From an uncultured Phycisphaerales bacterium (lineage in GTDB: Bacteria > Planctomycetota > Phycisphaerae > WQYP01): DNA of 5,411 nt. This document shows, piece by piece, positions 4,328 through 5,411 of this stretch. Below the pieces are notes generated by a model, which was not told the DNA's origin, did no database searches, and saw nothing but the letters and a program-made list of their open reading frames with translations. The DNA is taken from contig CALCHA010000273.1 in assembly GCA_937901265.1 (NCBI GenBank), positions 1 to 5,411 on the forward strand, given 5' to 3'. Made by a program: the position numbers and the translations under genes. Position 1 is the first letter of the stretch. Every line of letters starts with the position of its first letter.

Positions 4328-5411
4328 TCACCGCACGATCGTCGCCCCCATCAGGCCCACCACGACTTCGTTGGCGAGGGTGCGCACCGTCACGTCCTTG
4401 AGCTGTTTGGTCGGATCGAGGTTTAACTCCAGCACCGTCGCCGCGCCGCCGTTGATCGTGCCGCCATGCCCCTTCGCCTGCTCCGGCGTCATCAGCCGCA
4501 CCTTGCCATCCTTCAGATCCACCCGCGGCGGGATCGCCCCATCACGCTTGAACTGGTAATCGTCGGTGAAGAAATCCTGCTCGATCGGCCACCAGTTGGT
4601 GGGATTGTGCAGCGCGAGACGTGCCGTGCTGCCATCGGTGTAGGTCACCACGATTTCCCCATTGTCGAAGCGGCTCTGCATCGGATTCGTCGAGCCCGCC
4701 ATCAACAGCAGCAGACGCTTGCCCGAGCCAGTGAGCGGCACGGTGGCTTCCTTGGGGAAGTTGTCGAACTGCGACGTGAAAAGGATGTTCTTGCCCGCGT
4801 CGGCAGAGATCGCGAAGGGCGCCCCATTGGGCATGAGAAACTTGCCGCCGTTCTTACCCGCCGCCGCACGCAAGCCGCTGTCGTCGATGTTCGCCGTCGC
4901 CTTCACATCGCCCGCCCACGCGCCGATGCCCTGCTTGGGAATCGCCAGCGAGACATAAGGCGACCGCGGCGTCCGATACTCCTGCTTAAAAATCTGCGTG
5001 ACTTCGGCGTTGAACAGCTTCGAGAAATCGACCGTCTCGTAGGTCTCGTCGCTTTTCGTCGTCCAGTTTTCGCCGGGCGCGGCGACCGCCGCCGTCCGTT
5101 GCGCGGCCCCTCCGCCAGGCGTCAGCCAGGTGAAGGCCCCTTGCTTCGTCGTCGCGAACGTGACCGATCCGCCGCCAGCACGCGGTGTCTCGTTAATCGC
5201 CTCACCCTTCCACTCCACCGCCACCTCCCACGTGGCCGCCACAGGCGCTTCCACCACTATCCGTGGCTCGCCGACCGCCCCTTCCGCCGCGCTCCACTTC
5301 GCCTCCACCCCGTTCACCTTCACACTCGCCACCTCGCTCATCCGCGCCGGCCACTCAAGCCGAAGCCCCATCGGCTTGGCAAAATGGGACACCACCGCAA
5401 ACGTCTCGCGC
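4328..5411 (-). CDS. DUF4450-like protein, C-terminal part (5' end outside window)
   Basis: The frame is open to the right edge, leaving 360 C-terminal residues; the GTG at 5395 is internal and not the start. The second half carries FTSQFDNFPKEATVPL, LLLLMAGSTNPMQSRF, VVTYTDGSTARLALHNP, a run NPTNWWPIEQDFFTDDYQF encoded by 4550-4606, and an ending with TLANEVVVGLMGATIVR. I recognise this pattern from memory as the DUF4450 family, found in Bacteroidota, Verrucomicrobiota and relatives in large, probably secreted proteins of carbohydrate metabolism; the biochemical role is not established to my knowledge. The first visible 150 residues are Ala/Val/Glu-rich with beta-strand-like alternation, such as PRIVVEAPVAATWEVAVEWK, suggesting a beta-sandwich segment. 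No membrane anchor is visible, and any signal peptide would lie outside. The gene converges on the lipid operon and shares no obvious function with it. Confidence 0.7.
   Translation of the reverse strand, partial: RETFAVVSHFAKPMGLRLEWPARMSEVASVKVNGVEAKWSAAEGAVGEPRIVVEAPVAATWEVAVEWKGEAINETPRAGGGSVTFATTKQGAFTWLTPGGGAAQRTAAVAAPGENWTTKSDETYETVDFSKLFNAEVTQIFKQEYRTPRSPYVSLAIPKQGIGAWAGDVKATANIDDSGLRAAAGKNGGKFLMPNGAPFAISADAGKNILFTSQFDNFPKEATVPLTGSGKRLLLLMAGSTNPMQSRFDNGEIVVTYTDGSTARLALHNPTNWWPIEQDFFTDDYQFKRDGAIPPRVDLKDGKVRLMTPEQAKGHGGTINGGAATVLELNLDPTKQLKDVTVRTLANEVVVGLMGATIVR

Noticed and set aside
5393..5395. GTG as the start of the DUF4450-like gene
   Set aside because: The frame remains open to the right edge and no start-like context is present, so the gene is simply cut by the window.

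Overview
The window is high-GC bacterial DNA with no RNA genes, mobile elements or CRISPR. Six protein genes fill nearly all of it. The best guess for the source is a member of the Planctomycetota (Phycisphaerae-like), with Verrucomicrobiota as the alternative. The clues are a SPINDLY-type O-GlcNAc transferase, a DUF4450-like protein, an MnmA with a long Cys-containing N-terminal insertion, and weak or absent Shine-Dalgarno sites at most starts. This placement is inference and has not been tested by any search.

Layout from left to right. Positions 1-776 (+) hold the C-terminal part of a SPINDLY/OGT-like glycosyltransferase whose start lies outside the window. It converges on mnmA (773-1951, -), the tRNA 2-thiouridylase, and the two genes share a palindromic TTAA that gives both their TAA stops. 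A short 87-bp divergent intergenic region (1952-2038) carries a perfect TATAAT for mnmA, spaced so that transcription would begin on the A of its ATG (a leaderless mRNA). It also carries an overlapping TATAAA on the other strand and a small dyad.

Positions 2039-4295 (+) are a tight three-gene lipid operon joined by two ATGA stop-start overlaps: a CDP-alcohol phosphatidyltransferase resembling E. coli YnbA, a compact PlsC-type acyltransferase, and a CdsA-family CDP-diacylglycerol synthase resembling E. coli YnbB. Together they could acylate lysophosphatidate to phosphatidate, activate it to CDP-diacylglycerol and transfer the phosphatidyl group to an unknown alcohol. Both ends of that chain show deviations at normally invariant acidic residues: two Asp-to-Asn in the YnbA-like protein and one Asp-to-Gly in the CdsA-like protein. 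These are the most interesting features of the window. The product of the pathway cannot be read from the sequence.

After a 32-bp gap without a recognisable terminator, positions 4328-5411 (-) hold the C-terminal 360 residues of a DUF4450-like protein that runs off the right edge. The lipid operon is visibly richer in C than G on its coding strand compared with the flanking genes, and this also produces long spurious antisense reading frames.
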